DNA of 64,000 nt from CATOSP01 sp965237775 (GCA_965237775.1 OZ250155.1:992001-1056000); one strand, 5' to 3'; positions 26,794 through 36,112 are shown, counted from the stretch's first letter. Program-made: numbers and translations. The notes: generated from the sequence alone by a model not told the origin.

Positions 26794-26985
26794 ATGATGA
26801 CGAACGAGGAACGTATCGGTCGGCTGGAAGAGACGAACGCTCAGATTCTTCGCACCCTTGACAGTCTCGACAGGCGCATATCCAGCCTTGAAAACCGGGT
26901 GACCACGATGTTCGTGGCCATGATAGGGACCATGATGGCGGGGTTCATCACCTTGTTCGTGGCGATGATAGTGCTGGTGAATTAG
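26794..26985 (+). CDS. Small coiled-coil/single-pass membrane protein
   Basis: The 63-aa protein starts at two adjacent Met codons behind GGGGAG. Residues 5-35 (ERIGRLEETNAQILRTLDSL and on) have heptad spacing of a coiled coil; residues 39-62 (MFVAMIGTMMAGFITLFVAM) form one transmembrane helix. The family is unknown, but the layout is common in small membrane-anchored oligomers. It lies 17 bases downstream of the DapA-like gene and may share its transcript. Confidence 0.65.
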   Translation: MMTNEERIGRLEETNAQILRTLDSLDRRISSLENRVTTMFVAMIGTMMAGFITLFVAMIVLVN

Positions 26986-27010
26986 AGAAATCGCGTGGAT
27001 GTCGGCCTCA

Positions 27011-27046
27011 ATGGGTGATGATGGGCGCTCATGCATCATCACCCAT
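27011..27046. terminator. Strong hairpin between convergent genes
   Basis: ATGGGTGATGATG and CATCATCACCCAT form a perfect 13-bp stem with a 10-base loop. It lies between the small membrane protein gene (plus) and the VOC gene (minus), where a bidirectional terminator is expected. There is no clear T-tract. Confidence 0.65.
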
Positions 27047-27137
27047 CAGCGGAGTGGTCGACACGTACTGCTCCGTACCGGTCCACGGCCAAGGGCGCCG
27101 GGTCTGGGCGAATCTTGAATTTCATGGCCGTACCCGA

Positions 27138-27956
27138 TTAGTCAGGTAGCATCGTTAAATGCATCCGCGAGCCCAGCGTAGTTTCGGTGTCGAAGTAAAG
27201 GACCTGCTGGCGTACCGAGTTCGTAGCCGGGGAGTCGGCCACGAAAACCAGTCCGCAGTCCTGACAAGCCCCCATGCAAGAAGGGATGTCCCCTACAACG
27301 TAACCCACATGGTCCATGTCGTGTACATCGTCCGACATGCCTGAAGTGTCTCCCGGCTCGATCAACTCCACCTGCACCTGGCCGAAGTTCACGAAGGCGT
27401 TGCGTCCGCCGGCCCGGGAAGCCCCTCCGCCAATATGCTCCCCCTGGAAATTGTCCACGTACCAGGCGATCGCCCTGTCCAAGTCCTTGACCCGGTATCC
27501 AGCGTGGACTATGGAGCTGACCTCCAACCCCTCCCCGGAATCTGAAGGGGCATCGGCGGGTAGCTGCGTCAGGTGGACCCGAACGCCGTTGGTGCTGGCT
27601 GAATCGAAATACAACACCTGTTGTCCCATCACATTGGTGAAGGGCGCGTCAGCCGCGAAATTGAAACCCTTCGCCCGTAGGTCGGCGACGCTCTGGTCTA
27701 TGTTCTCCACCACGTAGCCCACGTGGTGCATCGTCAGCCGCCCCGTCTCCAGTCCCGTCTTGTCTTCAGGCTCGATTAGCTCCGCCTCCACCCGGCCAAA
27801 CCGGACGTACGCGTTGATGCCGCCGCTGGGAACCGCCGCGCTCTTCGGCAACGGGCCTCCCCCTGCGTTTACCGCTCTGAACGACCGTTCGAACCACTCC
27901 ACGGTCGCCGCCAGGTCTGGCGTGTAGTACCCAATGTGTTGAATCTTCTGGAACAT
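27138..27956 (-). CDS. Two-domain VOC-family (glyoxalase/methylmalonyl-CoA epimerase-like) protein
   Basis: The 272-aa protein is made of two tandem VOC modules: residues 1-130 (IQHIGYYTPDLAATVEWFER, then MHHVGYVVENIDQSVADLRAKG) and 145-272 (VHAGYRVKDLDRAIAWYVDN, then MDHVGYVVGDI). The His at the start of each half and Glu in AELIEPED and VELIEPGD fit metal ligands of epimerase-type VOC proteins. Both modules carry a matching QQVLYFDS/QQVLYFDT strand, so the gene arose by internal duplication. The substrate is unknown. It is the last gene of a minus-strand run with the MBL hydrolase, a second VOC protein and the ThDP enzyme. Confidence 0.85.
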   Translation of the reverse strand: MFQKIQHIGYYTPDLAATVEWFERSFRAVNAGGGPLPKSAAVPSGGINAYVRFGRVEAELIEPEDKTGLETGRLTMHHVGYVVENIDQSVADLRAKGFNFAADAPFTNVMGQQVLYFDSASTNGVRVHLTQLPADAPSDSGEGLEVSSIVHAGYRVKDLDRAIAWYVDNFQGEHIGGGASRAGGRNAFVNFGQVQVELIEPGDTSGMSDDVHDMDHVGYVVGDIPSCMGACQDCGLVFVADSPATNSVRQQVLYFDTETTLGSRMHLTMLPD

Positions 27957-28010
27957 GGCGTCTCCTGGACCCTTTCAGCAGGATCAAATTAGTTGGAAAT
28001 GGTGGCCCGC

Positions 28011-28772
28011 TTACTTTTGTACTATGTCGATGTTCACGGACCGTTCGGCGTGGACCGTGAAGGTTAGCGAGGCGGTCCCGCCGCCCTCGGTGCTGTCCAT
28101 CACGTGGATATTGTCCGGGCCGTGGAGGTACAGAATCTTATCGTCCTGCACACGGAAGGGCCTGTCGTGACCTGGGTAAAACACGTTGGAGGAGGAGACC
28201 ATCTTCTCCACGCTCTCCTTGGCGTCTTCCAGGTCCCAGAATATGTTATAGGGCATCCCCCGGGCGACGGTCCCGCTTTCGGGCATCGCGTCCCCAGCCA
28301 GCAGGACCTTCTCCCCGTCGACTTCGGCCAATACGCTCATGTGACCCTTGGTGTGGCCCGGCGTTTCCAGCACGGTAACGCCATCGACGATAGTATCGCC
28401 CTCCGACACGATGTCGATCTTCATGTTGCGCATGAGGTCGGCCATGCCGGCGGCCACGGCCATGTCCCAGGGATTGGGGTTGCGGGCGTAGTCAATCTCC
28501 GTCGGGTTAACCACCACCCTGGCGTTCTTGAACAAGTCGGTGTTCTGGCAGTGGTCCCAGTGCATGTGGGTCAGGATAATGATGTCAATGTCGTCCGGAG
28601 TCAGGTCCCTGCCCTCCAGCGCCTTGTACAAAAACGCCCGCCTCGACGACGGGCCGGTGTCGATCAGAATGTTGTGGTTCCCAACACGTAGCAACGAGTT
28701 GGTGGAGTAGCCGAAGGAACCCTGGTCGGTGTTCAGCGCGAACCCGTAGGTGAGCACGTCCAATGTTGCCAT
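28011..28772 (-). CDS. MBL-fold metallo-hydrolase (N-acyl-homoserine lactonase-like group)
   Basis: The 253-aa protein has the metallo-beta-lactamase signature THMHWDHCQN (HxHxDH), a second His in HTKGHMSV, Asp in LAGDAMPE and the last His in YPGHDRPF. The opening strand pair and SLLRVGNHNILIDTGPSSRR match AHL-lactonase-like members, which open lactone rings. Actual substrates may be other lactones or esters of the neighbouring catabolic genes. It sits between two VOC genes on the same strand. Confidence 0.88.
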   Translation of the reverse strand: MATLDVLTYGFALNTDQGSFGYSTNSLLRVGNHNILIDTGPSSRRAFLYKALEGRDLTPDDIDIIILTHMHWDHCQNTDLFKNARVVVNPTEIDYARNPNPWDMAVAAGMADLMRNMKIDIVSEGDTIVDGVTVLETPGHTKGHMSVLAEVDGEKVLLAGDAMPESGTVARGMPYNIFWDLEDAKESVEKMVSSSNVFYPGHDRPFRVQDDKILYLHGPDNIHVMDSTEGGGTASLTFTVHAERSVNIDIVQK

Positions 28773-28800
28773 AGCCGGAGAATCCTTTCCGTTAATCTGA

Positions 28801-28828
28801 AATGGGGGTGCATATCCGCACCCCCATT
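28801..28828. terminator. Hairpin between VOC and MBL genes
   Basis: AATGGGGGTGC and GCACCCCCATT form a perfect 11-bp stem with a six-base loop, 40 bases past the stop of the VOC gene and 28 before the start of the MBL gene. It is a terminator or attenuator. Next to it a 14-bp unit (ATGGGACCCGTTAG) occurs twice in tandem (28832-28859). Confidence 0.6.
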
Positions 28829-28867
28829 CCGATGGGACCCGTTAGATGGGACCCGTTAGTGGTAAAA

Positions 28868-29365
28868 CTAAACGTGGGCGGCCTGGCGGGCCAGTTCTTC
28901 ATCCCAAGGTCCGGATAGTTGGCCCTTTTCGGTCTTCCCGATCATGTGACCCTGTTCGTCACGCCCCCACTGTTCCGCGGGCATCTCGTAGGAAAGCTCG
29001 ATACCGTTGCCGTCCGGGTCGCGGATGTAAATCCCTATGGCATGGCCGTGATCGGATACCCGGTCGATCTTGATGCCCCTGTCCTTGACCCGGTAGTAGA
29101 GTTCCTTGAGGTCATCGAGGTTGTGCATGTACCAGGCCATGTGGTTCAAGCCGACCTGGCCCGCCATCGGGCCGGCGGCGTTCTCCCCGACCTCGGTCAG
29201 GGCGACATCGTGGGAGTTGCCCAGGTCCGCGCTCATAAATGCGGCGCGGCCAGGGGTGAAACCATAGGTGTGAAGACCCAGCAGGTCCTCATACCACTCG
29301 CGGGCCTTCTCCGCGTTGCGCACGAAAATGTTCACGTGGCCTAGCTGTCTCGGTGTATAGCCCAT
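28868..29365 (-). CDS. VOC-family protein, extradiol dioxygenase-like
   Basis: This 165-aa single VOC unit carries potential metal ligands His in LGHVNIFVRN, His in GLNHMAWYMHN and Glu in GNGIELSYEMP, the 2-His-1-carboxylate arrangement of extradiol dioxygenases and relatives. IYIRDPDGNGIELSYE is a typical signature of the type I extradiol fold. The C-terminal 30 residues are family specific. Ring-cleaving dioxygenase activity is possible but not proven; glyoxalase or epimerase function is the alternative. It lies downstream of the ThDP enzyme gene on the same strand. Confidence 0.85.
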   Translation of the reverse strand: MGYTPRQLGHVNIFVRNAEKAREWYEDLLGLHTYGFTPGRAAFMSADLGNSHDVALTEVGENAAGPMAGQVGLNHMAWYMHNLDDLKELYYRVKDRGIKIDRVSDHGHAIGIYIRDPDGNGIELSYEMPAEQWGRDEQGHMIGKTEKGQLSGPWDEELARQAAHV

Positions 29366-29483
29366 GATCTCCTCCCTCTTCGGATTATGTCTCAGGTGTC
29401 GGTGTTAATGATACCAACCCGTTCCACCGGAATAAAGTACAGCCGGCATCAGACGTTGGATTAGCCTTCGAGACCGGGGGTCT

Positions 29484-31208
29484 CTAGCGGGTTTCGTCAT
29501 TAAGACTGTAAATCGCGCCGGGACGCCCACCTTCCGGGAGGCCCAGCGGCAGATGAACGTTCAGCAGGAAGGGGCGCTTCTCCTCTTCCACCGTCCTGAG
29601 CCCCTGTTCAATGGCGTCGGCGATGGTGGCCTCGTCCGTGGCGTCCATGGCCTCGACGCCGAAGCCCTCGGCTAGCTTCACCGGATCGATGTTGTCCAGC
29701 ACCACTCCCCTGTAATCGCCGGTCTGCTTCATGTTGGCGTTGGCGTTGGCAAACGCTCCGGCCACGATGCCGTAGGCCCCGTTGTTTGAGATGACATATA
29801 GCACGGGAATGTTGTGGCTTGCGGCGGTCCAAAGGGCCGAGTCAGAGTAGTAAAGCGAGCCGTCTCCGACCAGGCCAACTACAGTCTTGTCGGGAGCGCC
29901 CAGCTTCGCGCCGATGGCCGCGCCTACCCCGTAACCCTCAGAACCCCCTGCGGGCCGGATGTATTCGTTATTGCCCACACCCCCCGAGTTCTCAAGGAGG
30001 TCCTGTCCGACGGCGAACTGTTCAATGGTCACTAGGCCTCCGCCGTGCCGCTCAAGGGTTTTGTCTAGTGCGTCGGCCAGAGCGACCGCACGGACTTTTC
30101 CCTGCTGCTGGGCAACTCGCTGGGCCGCGTCTCTCCTGCGGGCGCGCAGGGCGGCGGCCTCTTCCCTGGCCCAGGCGCGGCGGCCAGCCAACTCGTCCTG
30201 GGAGGATTCGGTCAGCTCAAGAAGACGCTGGGCCGTCCGCTTTTCGTCGGCCAAGACTGCCAGGTCCAGGCCGGGAATGTTTTCCAGGTTCTCGACGTCG
30301 GACCCAACGGCGATGGTCCGTTCCGCGTTGAAGAAGGCGGCGTAATCGTCGGGTGTTCCCGCCCCGTTGTGACGCACGCCCCAGCACAAGATCAGGTCTG
30401 GGTCGATGTCCGGCGCTTGTTCCAGCCGCCGTCCGCCGCAGTGCAGGGGATGCTTGATGGGCACCCCGCGCAGGTCCCCCACCACCGGAATTCCGAACCG
30501 TTCCGCGATGGCTGTTACTTCGGCGTCGGCCCCGCTCTTCCAGATTCCGTCTCCCGTGTAGAGCAGAGGCCGTTTGGCGTTGCGCAACGCCTGGGCGATG
30601 GCTTCCACGTCGCTGTCCGCCGGGTAGCCCATGCGTACCTCCGGCAGACCGCCGTCGATAATATTGGCCGTAAACTCTGACGGCCCAAGCAGCCGGTCGT
30701 ATACCGCCAGGTGCACCGGACCTACCGGCGGGGTCATGGCAACGCGCAGGGCCCGGTCAACCGCGGCGGGGAGACCCTCGGGCTCGATGACCGTCCAGTT
30801 GGCCTTGGTCAGCGGCGCGCTGATGGCCGTTGGGCCCGCGTTATGGCTGACGTCCAGGCTGATGAAGTCGGCGAAACTGCCGGTGTCTCCGGCAAACGTG
30901 ATCACCACCACTGGCAGGCTGCCGGTCCAGATGTTGATTAGCTGCCCCATACACTGGGCTAACCCCGCGCCCAGGTGGACTACCATCACCGCGGGCTGCA
31001 GGTTGGCCTGGGAATATCCCCCGGCCATGGCGGTCACCGCGCCTTCGTGGAGCCCCAGTATGCCGTTGATGTCGGAGCGGGAGTGGAGTTCATTGAAGAA
31101 CAGCGCTTCCCGCGACCCGGAGTTGTTGAAGACGTACTTTACTCCCGACGCCGCCAGTTGCTCGATTATCAAGTTCGAGGCGTTGGCCGTCATCTGTCGT
31201 GTCTGCAT
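29484..31208 (-). CDS. Thiamine diphosphate-dependent enzyme, acetolactate synthase/benzoylformate decarboxylase type
   Basis: The 574-aa protein has the three domains of the POX/AHAS family. The catalytic Glu is in LGLHEGAVTAMAGGYSQ near residue 55. The central domain begins about residue 195. The ThDP-binding motif GDGSLYYSDSALWTAA... ends in SNN near residue 475. AGGAGGGCC precedes the ATG. Known relatives decarboxylate 2-keto acids and either release an aldehyde or ligate it to a second keto acid; oxalyl-CoA and benzoylformate decarboxylases are also in the family. The substrate is unknown, but the VOC and MBL neighbours suggest breakdown of an aromatic or keto-acid compound. Confidence 0.88.
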   Translation of the reverse strand: MQTRQMTANASNLIIEQLAASGVKYVFNNSGSREALFFNELHSRSDINGILGLHEGAVTAMAGGYSQANLQPAVMVVHLGAGLAQCMGQLINIWTGSLPVVVITFAGDTGSFADFISLDVSHNAGPTAISAPLTKANWTVIEPEGLPAAVDRALRVAMTPPVGPVHLAVYDRLLGPSEFTANIIDGGLPEVRMGYPADSDVEAIAQALRNAKRPLLYTGDGIWKSGADAEVTAIAERFGIPVVGDLRGVPIKHPLHCGGRRLEQAPDIDPDLILCWGVRHNGAGTPDDYAAFFNAERTIAVGSDVENLENIPGLDLAVLADEKRTAQRLLELTESSQDELAGRRAWAREEAAALRARRRDAAQRVAQQQGKVRAVALADALDKTLERHGGGLVTIEQFAVGQDLLENSGGVGNNEYIRPAGGSEGYGVGAAIGAKLGAPDKTVVGLVGDGSLYYSDSALWTAASHNIPVLYVISNNGAYGIVAGAFANANANMKQTGDYRGVVLDNIDPVKLAEGFGVEAMDATDEATIADAIEQGLRTVEEEKRPFLLNVHLPLGLPEGGRPGAIYSLNDETR

Positions 31209-31366
31209 CGGCCCTCCTATGCTTCATGCTGTCTAAAGGTGCTTAGTGCCCGGTTTCCGGTGGTCAGTGAGTAGTGGCGGCCTGCCGTCCCACTAACCAA
31301 CAGCCACTGTGCATCCTGGGAATAGTACGTCCGGTCAGGCTGGTTGTCCACCTCGCCGCCGGCCAG

Positions 31367-31740
31367 GTAACTGTTCAGAATCGAGGACGCGGATTGGCTG
31401 AATCCCGCATCGGTCATCTCCATGATGATTCTCGAACGATGTCCCTCAGCCGCGACCAGTCATTCCCGCGCAACCCGTCATTCCCGCGCAGGGAGACCTT
31501 TGAATAATCCCCTCTCCCGGAGGGAGAGGGTTAGGGTGAGGGCGTCCCCCGTATCTGGGCACACTCTCGATTCTCGCTTTCGCTGGAATCACGGAAGGCT
31601 ACGCAAAGGTCCCGCGCAGGCGGGAATCCAGAAATGCCAATGACAGTGACCGTTGCTGGTTATAAAGGTTTCTGGATTCCGGGTCAAGCCCGGAATGACG
31701 GGCTGGGAGTAGGAAGGCCACATCAAGTCTGAACAGTTAC
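31367..31740. mobile_element. MITE-like element, copy 2
   Basis: The 374-bp element is related to the one at 22086-22473 over its whole length. The terminal inverted repeats are GTAACTGTTCAGAAT at the left and the reverse complement of GTAACTGTTCAGACT at the right (14 of 15 match). The flanks GCCGGCCAG and GCCAGCCAG may be a decayed 9-bp target duplication. The interior repeat with CGTCATTCC/GGAATGACG ends lies at 31476-31700. No protein is encoded. Confidence 0.82.
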
Positions 31741-31834
31741 GCCAGCCAGTGTACAATCAGGGTAATCCCCCGTACCGTCTCGGATTAACAGGGGCTAGTT
31801 CCCGGAAATGGCAATTGCTCGGAGGTGCGCGCCG

Positions 31835-33109
31835 ATGGCGACGAATCTACTGTCGGGCATCAAAGTGTTGGACTTTACGGCGGCCTTTGTCGGTCCATTT
31901 TGCAGCCGCATCATGGCCGATATGGGCGCGGATGTCATCAAGATCGAACGCCCGGTGGACAATCAGGAAGAACGCTTCACCCCCGAATCACTGCCAACCC
32001 GCAACGGCGTGCCCTTTCTCCACCTAAACGGCGGCAAGAAAAGCCTTTGCGTCGACTTGAAACATCCAAAAGGACTGGAGATAGTCCGGTCTCTGGTGAA
32101 ACAGGCCGACGTGTTCGTGGAGAACTACACGCCCCACGTCGTGAAGAGCTACGGCCTCGACTACTCCAACCTAACCGCCCTGAACCCAGGGATCATCATG
32201 GTGTCCATGACCGGCTACGGCCAGGAAGGTTTTGCCCATAACCCCGAACACGTCTGCACCGACCCGGTGGCCCAGGCTGTGAGCGGGTTGAACTGGATAA
32301 CCGGGGAAAAGGACGGAGCGCCCTACACCATAGGCGGCGGGGTCGGAGACACCATCACCGGAATGACCGGAGCGTTGGCGGTCGGGTACGCACTGTTCCA
32401 CCGCCAGAGGACGGGCGTGGGCCAATACATCGACCTTTCCATGATCGAAAGCCTGCTCTTCCTGGACTCCCTGGGGATGCCCCACACCGCCGCCAACCAT
32501 GGGGTCCCACTGCATTATCGGAACGGCAAGCAGAACACCTATACCTTTCCCATGGGAATCCTGAAAGCCAAAGAAGGTTACATATCGCTCCAGGCACCGG
32601 GACAGGGGGCCAACAGCGCATGGGGAAGGCTCTGCGCCTGTATGGACCGGGAAGACATGATCGACGATCCCAGATACCTGACCGATGACGACCGCCTTGA
32701 GCGGCGCGACGAGGTGGTGGGCATAGTAGAAGCCTGGCTCCAAACCATGAGCGACGACGAAGCCGCACTGACAGTCCTCGCCGAGGCTCGAATCTCGTCT
32801 GGCCCGGTCCTATCTCAGGAAGAGATTTGGAAGCACCCCCACTACCGGGACCGGGGCGCGTTCCAGGAGATCGAATACCCGGAATTGGGGCCGACAGGCG
32901 TGGTGTCCCCACCCTACAAATTCTCCGAGACCCCGGCCAGCGTCAGGGGACCCGCGCCCCAACTCGGCGAGCACAACCACCAGGTCCTGATTGAGTACCT
33001 TGGTCTTACGTCCGCCGAGGTCGAGGCGCTGGCGGAACAGGGAGTAATTTACGAGTCTGAGGGGGCGCGGCGCCGGAGGTTACTCGCCGGGCAGGTTGTC
33101 GGTGATTAG
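31835..33109 (+). CDS. CaiB/BaiF (family III) CoA-transferase
   Basis: The protein has 424 aa from the ATG at 31835, where GGAGG is 9 bases upstream; an in-frame ATG at 31808 lacks such a site. LLSGIKVLDFTAAFVGPFCSR, LADMGADVIKIERP-like and FLHLNGGKKSLCVDLKHPKG open the protein as in formyl-CoA transferase and CaiB. The catalytic Asp is probably in CTDPVAQAVSG. MTGALAVGYALFHRQRTGVGQ and SPPYKFSETPASV are further family signatures. It moves CoA between carboxylic acids. Its 3' end overlaps the convergent ferredoxin-like gene by 30 bases. Confidence 0.9.
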   Translation: MATNLLSGIKVLDFTAAFVGPFCSRIMADMGADVIKIERPVDNQEERFTPESLPTRNGVPFLHLNGGKKSLCVDLKHPKGLEIVRSLVKQADVFVENYTPHVVKSYGLDYSNLTALNPGIIMVSMTGYGQEGFAHNPEHVCTDPVAQAVSGLNWITGEKDGAPYTIGGGVGDTITGMTGALAVGYALFHRQRTGVGQYIDLSMIESLLFLDSLGMPHTAANHGVPLHYRNGKQNTYTFPMGILKAKEGYISLQAPGQGANSAWGRLCACMDREDMIDDPRYLTDDDRLERRDEVVGIVEAWLQTMSDDEAALTVLAEARISSGPVLSQEEIWKHPHYRDRGAFQEIEYPELGPTGVVSPPYKFSETPASVRGPAPQLGEHNHQVLIEYLGLTSAEVEALAEQGVIYESEGARRRRLLAGQVVGD

Positions 33110-33418
33110 GTACCGCAAGTCCTCCGGAAGCCGTGAGAACTCGACCCTTCCCCTAATGGAGATATTCGCCCTACCTTCGATCGCGCCGTAGAGCTTCTTC
33201 TCCCCCGACCACCGCCGGGCAACGTCGATCCTCGGCCCGTAGGTGCAGCCTAGAATGCAACGGCAGGCCGTGACCTGCACCCGGTCTTCAAGGCCGGACT
33301 GCCGGACCCGGTCCTCCAACTCTTCCAGAAGGGCCGGCCCGTTCTTTCCATTAACCTCAGCCCACAGGCACTTGCGCCGGTCTACGCAAACGACAATGTT
33401 AAGGTCTGGTCTTGGCAT
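33080..33418 (-). CDS. Thioredoxin-like [2Fe-2S] ferredoxin-family protein
   Basis: The 112-aa protein has four Cys in a thioredoxin-like 2Fe-2S arrangement: VCVDRRKC near the N-terminus and ACRCILGCTYGPRIDV in the middle, the latter resembling the CLGxCxxGP loop of shethna-type ferredoxins. Such proteins transfer single electrons or act as hydrogenase-subunit-like modules. No partner oxidoreductase is adjacent. The gene is convergent with the CoA-transferase gene and overlaps its last 30 bases. Confidence 0.72.
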   Translation of the reverse strand: MPRPDLNIVVCVDRRKCLWAEVNGKNGPALLEELEDRVRQSGLEDRVQVTACRCILGCTYGPRIDVARRWSGEKKLYGAIEGRANISIRGRVEFSRLPEDLRYLITDNLPGE

Positions 33419-33448
33419 TTTAGTCCATCCAGGCTGAAAATCGGCGAT

Positions 33449-36112
33449 TTAACAAAACGACAGGGTATTGTCCAGAGAGCAGGCCTTCCGCTGGTCGGAC
33501 CGCTGCCGTGCTTCGTTGCCCAGCTTGCCGTGGGTAGCGGCTCGAAAATCGTAGGCTGAGGCGAGGTCCGAGTCAATCAGGACTGCCCGGTCAAGGTCTT
33601 CGAGGGCGCGGTGGAATTCGCCGAGGCGAAAATGAGCGATTCCCCGTCCGGTGTAATGGAGTTGGTGCGGGTCCAGTTGTATCGCCCGGGTAAAGGCCGC
33701 GATGGCGTCCTGATATCGATGGAGACCGTAGAAAGCCCGTCCCCGGAGGTTGTGGTTCCACGGGTCTCCGGGCAGCATTCCCACGGCGTGGTTGGCGTGT
33801 TCCAAGGCGGCTCTCGATTGTCCTAGATGGTAGTATGCCCACCCCAGGCTGGTGAAGTACAAATACCGGTGAGGGTTGAGGCCTATGGCCGATGAAAATT
33901 GAGCTATTGCGTCGCTGTATTCTCCCTTATTGAAGTGCTGAATTCCCCTATCGTAATACGGCTCGCTCGGGCCTTTGGACTTTGTCCAGGCGGCGAAGTC
34001 AGACTCGAACCGCGAGTACCCAATGTCCAACGCTTCACCCATTGCGAGGCTCCAGGACGATCCTCGGGCTCTGGCTACGGCCAAATCTGAGGCGGCCTTG
34101 ACTCCATGAGTTTCGATCAAGTAGCGCATGGCCATGTAGGACTGGGCGTACTGCAAGTCCACCTTGTTGTCGGCCTGATTCCCCCACGAATGGCGGCTTT
34201 CGAGGGCGGTTAACCGGAACAACGTGCCAGACGCGGCTGCTGCCCGGACCTCTTCCATCCGAGTTGCCCGCAAAAAATCACGGCCGGTTGTGTCATCGTC
34301 GGCCAGCAGGAACTCGTGACTAGACCATTCCGCCAGTCCTTCGTTGATCCATGCCGTCAGCACCTCGCCCCTGCCATCGGTGGCCTGGTTAATTAGGGCA
34401 TGGAAGTATTCATGTGTCAGGAGATTATGCAGGCTCGATCTGGAATCAAGTACGTAGAGACGTAGATAGACGCCAGGTCGGTCCCTGGAGCACTGAGGGC
34501 AGGGCGGACGGTGAAACCCGTCTTCCCAACCGGGTTCGCTGCCAAGGTACCGCTTGACCTGGTCGTATTCAGTCCTGTTGCCCAGCAAGTACAAGTCCGG
34601 CACGCCGCTCCCCACCAGGCCAAGACGGTCTTGCATCAGGTTCGCGACCTGAACGGTCCGGGACTGGAGGTCCAGGGCCAGGGCGGTCGGGACCGATCCG
34701 GAGTAGTAGACGGTGGACTCTGCACTCTCAATGCTCGCGAGCTCGGCCCAGAGATTGAGGCTGCCTTGTCCCTCCAACTCTAACTGGTGCATCAAGTATC
34801 GGAACTTCGTGGCCTCCGGTTTCTCAGAATACGGGTCGAAGGTCACTTTTGCCACCCACTCACCTTCAACGTCCAAAGTGCCCGGGCGCTTCCAAGACAC
34901 TCTCCCGCAGGGGTCAGCTCCCAGTTTCTTCGATGTGATGGGCTCGCCGTCGTCGGTGCCGGTGCTTCCGTCGGGGAACGTCCAGTCCACTTTCTCCCCC
35001 TCGGGATTATGGTGCGAAATCTCAACAATCTGGTTGGGTCGGGCTTGAAGTTCGAACATGACTTCTCGACCGGCAATAGGCTCTTCTGGAGAGGTGCGTA
35101 TGGAATTTGGCTGCGAACGGTAACGGGCTATTGTCCGGTCTATGATTTCTTGAGACAAGGTAATGGTTCCAGGCTGCTGGGTCGCCGCCTCTGCTGACCT
35201 GAAACCCGAAATCATCATCCCTACCCCCTCACCTGCCGAGCTGACCACCGGTCCGCCTCCAAATACCTGGAATGCGCTCGGTCTATTCCGGTCCAAGGGC
35301 GCAACCACCGGCCTCCGGTTTGCGTCAAGACCGACAGTGAATTCGAGCCCGGAGACGTCCGCCCCGTTCTGACCGGTGACGTGTAATGGACTATGGAAGG
35401 AGCCGGGGAGTTCCAAGATGGCGAGGTCAACGTCGGAGTCGATGGCGTGTACATAGCCCCAGGCAGGGCGAGTGGACATAGGCTTGTTCGCTAATCGCAC
35501 TGCGACGCGGCAACCGGTTTGGACCGCAGAGTATGTCGTCGCCACGTACCGGGAGTTAGGGTTGGGACGGCCAACGGCCACGAAGAACCCGAGGGACCTG
35601 CCGCCGGTCCCTTCAACCTCAACCATCGACGGCCCAACCATCGAAAGAATTTTCTCCACGGGCGGGATAGGAGTGGGCATAGCCGTAGGCTCCGGAGTCG
35701 GCATTGGGGTTGGTTGTGCAGTTGGAGTCGGAGTAGCTGTCGGCGTGGGTTGCGGAATCGGCGTCACTGTAGGGACTGGCGTAGCCGTGGGACTCGGCGC
35801 GGCCGTCGGTGTCGGACGCGGGGTAGACGCAGGGGTTGGGACAGGTGTCGGAGACGGATCAGGCATCGGTGATGGCTCGGGACTAGACGCGGGACCGGAC
35901 GTGGGCTGCGCCGTGGGAGGAATTCCAACCGTCGGCGTATCGGCGCGACGTGGAGTCCGATTGGGCGTCGCTATAGGGGTGGCGGCCTGAGTTGGGGTAG
36001 CCGAGACGTTAGCCGCAACGGTAGCAGCAGCCGTCGGCGGCGCGGGTGTGGTTCGCGGCTGGCTGCAGGCCAACGTGATTACCAGGAAACATACAAGGAG
36101 GCAGGTGAACAT
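33449..36112 (-). CDS. Large lipoprotein: degenerate trypsin-like domain, HExxH peptidase and TPR repeats
   Basis: From the ATG at 36112 (887 aa) a lipoprotein signal ends in VITLACSQP (Cys16). Residues 20-152 are a Pro/Thr-rich spacer. Residues 153-335 resemble an HtrA-type protease, but the His position reads ATTYSAV and the Ser loop VFGGGPVVSS, so only the Asp (DSDVDLAIL) remains. Residues 340-440 look Ig-like. Residues 460-720 hold a gluzincin motif HEYFH (567-571) with EGLAE 20 residues on. Three TPR units fill 735-870. The frame extends further upstream into IS701 remnant sequence, which I exclude. A cell-surface metallopeptidase or sensor is likely. Confidence 0.8.
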   Translation of the reverse strand: MFTCLLVCFLVITLACSQPRTTPAPPTAAATVAANVSATPTQAATPIATPNRTPRRADTPTVGIPPTAQPTSGPASSPEPSPMPDPSPTPVPTPASTPRPTPTAAPSPTATPVPTVTPIPQPTPTATPTPTAQPTPMPTPEPTAMPTPIPPVEKILSMVGPSMVEVEGTGGRSLGFFVAVGRPNPNSRYVATTYSAVQTGCRVAVRLANKPMSTRPAWGYVHAIDSDVDLAILELPGSFHSPLHVTGQNGADVSGLEFTVGLDANRRPVVAPLDRNRPSAFQVFGGGPVVSSAGEGVGMMISGFRSAEAATQQPGTITLSQEIIDRTIARYRSQPNSIRTSPEEPIAGREVMFELQARPNQIVEISHHNPEGEKVDWTFPDGSTGTDDGEPITSKKLGADPCGRVSWKRPGTLDVEGEWVAKVTFDPYSEKPEATKFRYLMHQLELEGQGSLNLWAELASIESAESTVYYSGSVPTALALDLQSRTVQVANLMQDRLGLVGSGVPDLYLLGNRTEYDQVKRYLGSEPGWEDGFHRPPCPQCSRDRPGVYLRLYVLDSRSSLHNLLTHEYFHALINQATDGRGEVLTAWINEGLAEWSSHEFLLADDDTTGRDFLRATRMEEVRAAAASGTLFRLTALESRHSWGNQADNKVDLQYAQSYMAMRYLIETHGVKAASDLAVARARGSSWSLAMGEALDIGYSRFESDFAAWTKSKGPSEPYYDRGIQHFNKGEYSDAIAQFSSAIGLNPHRYLYFTSLGWAYYHLGQSRAALEHANHAVGMLPGDPWNHNLRGRAFYGLHRYQDAIAAFTRAIQLDPHQLHYTGRGIAHFRLGEFHRALEDLDRAVLIDSDLASAYDFRAATHGKLGNEARQRSDQRKACSLDNTLSFC

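Noticed and set aside
35472..35990. A Gly/Val-rich 172-codon plus-strand frame
   Set aside because: It is the antisense of the Pro/Thr-rich linker of the lipoprotein, which gives such repeats automatically.
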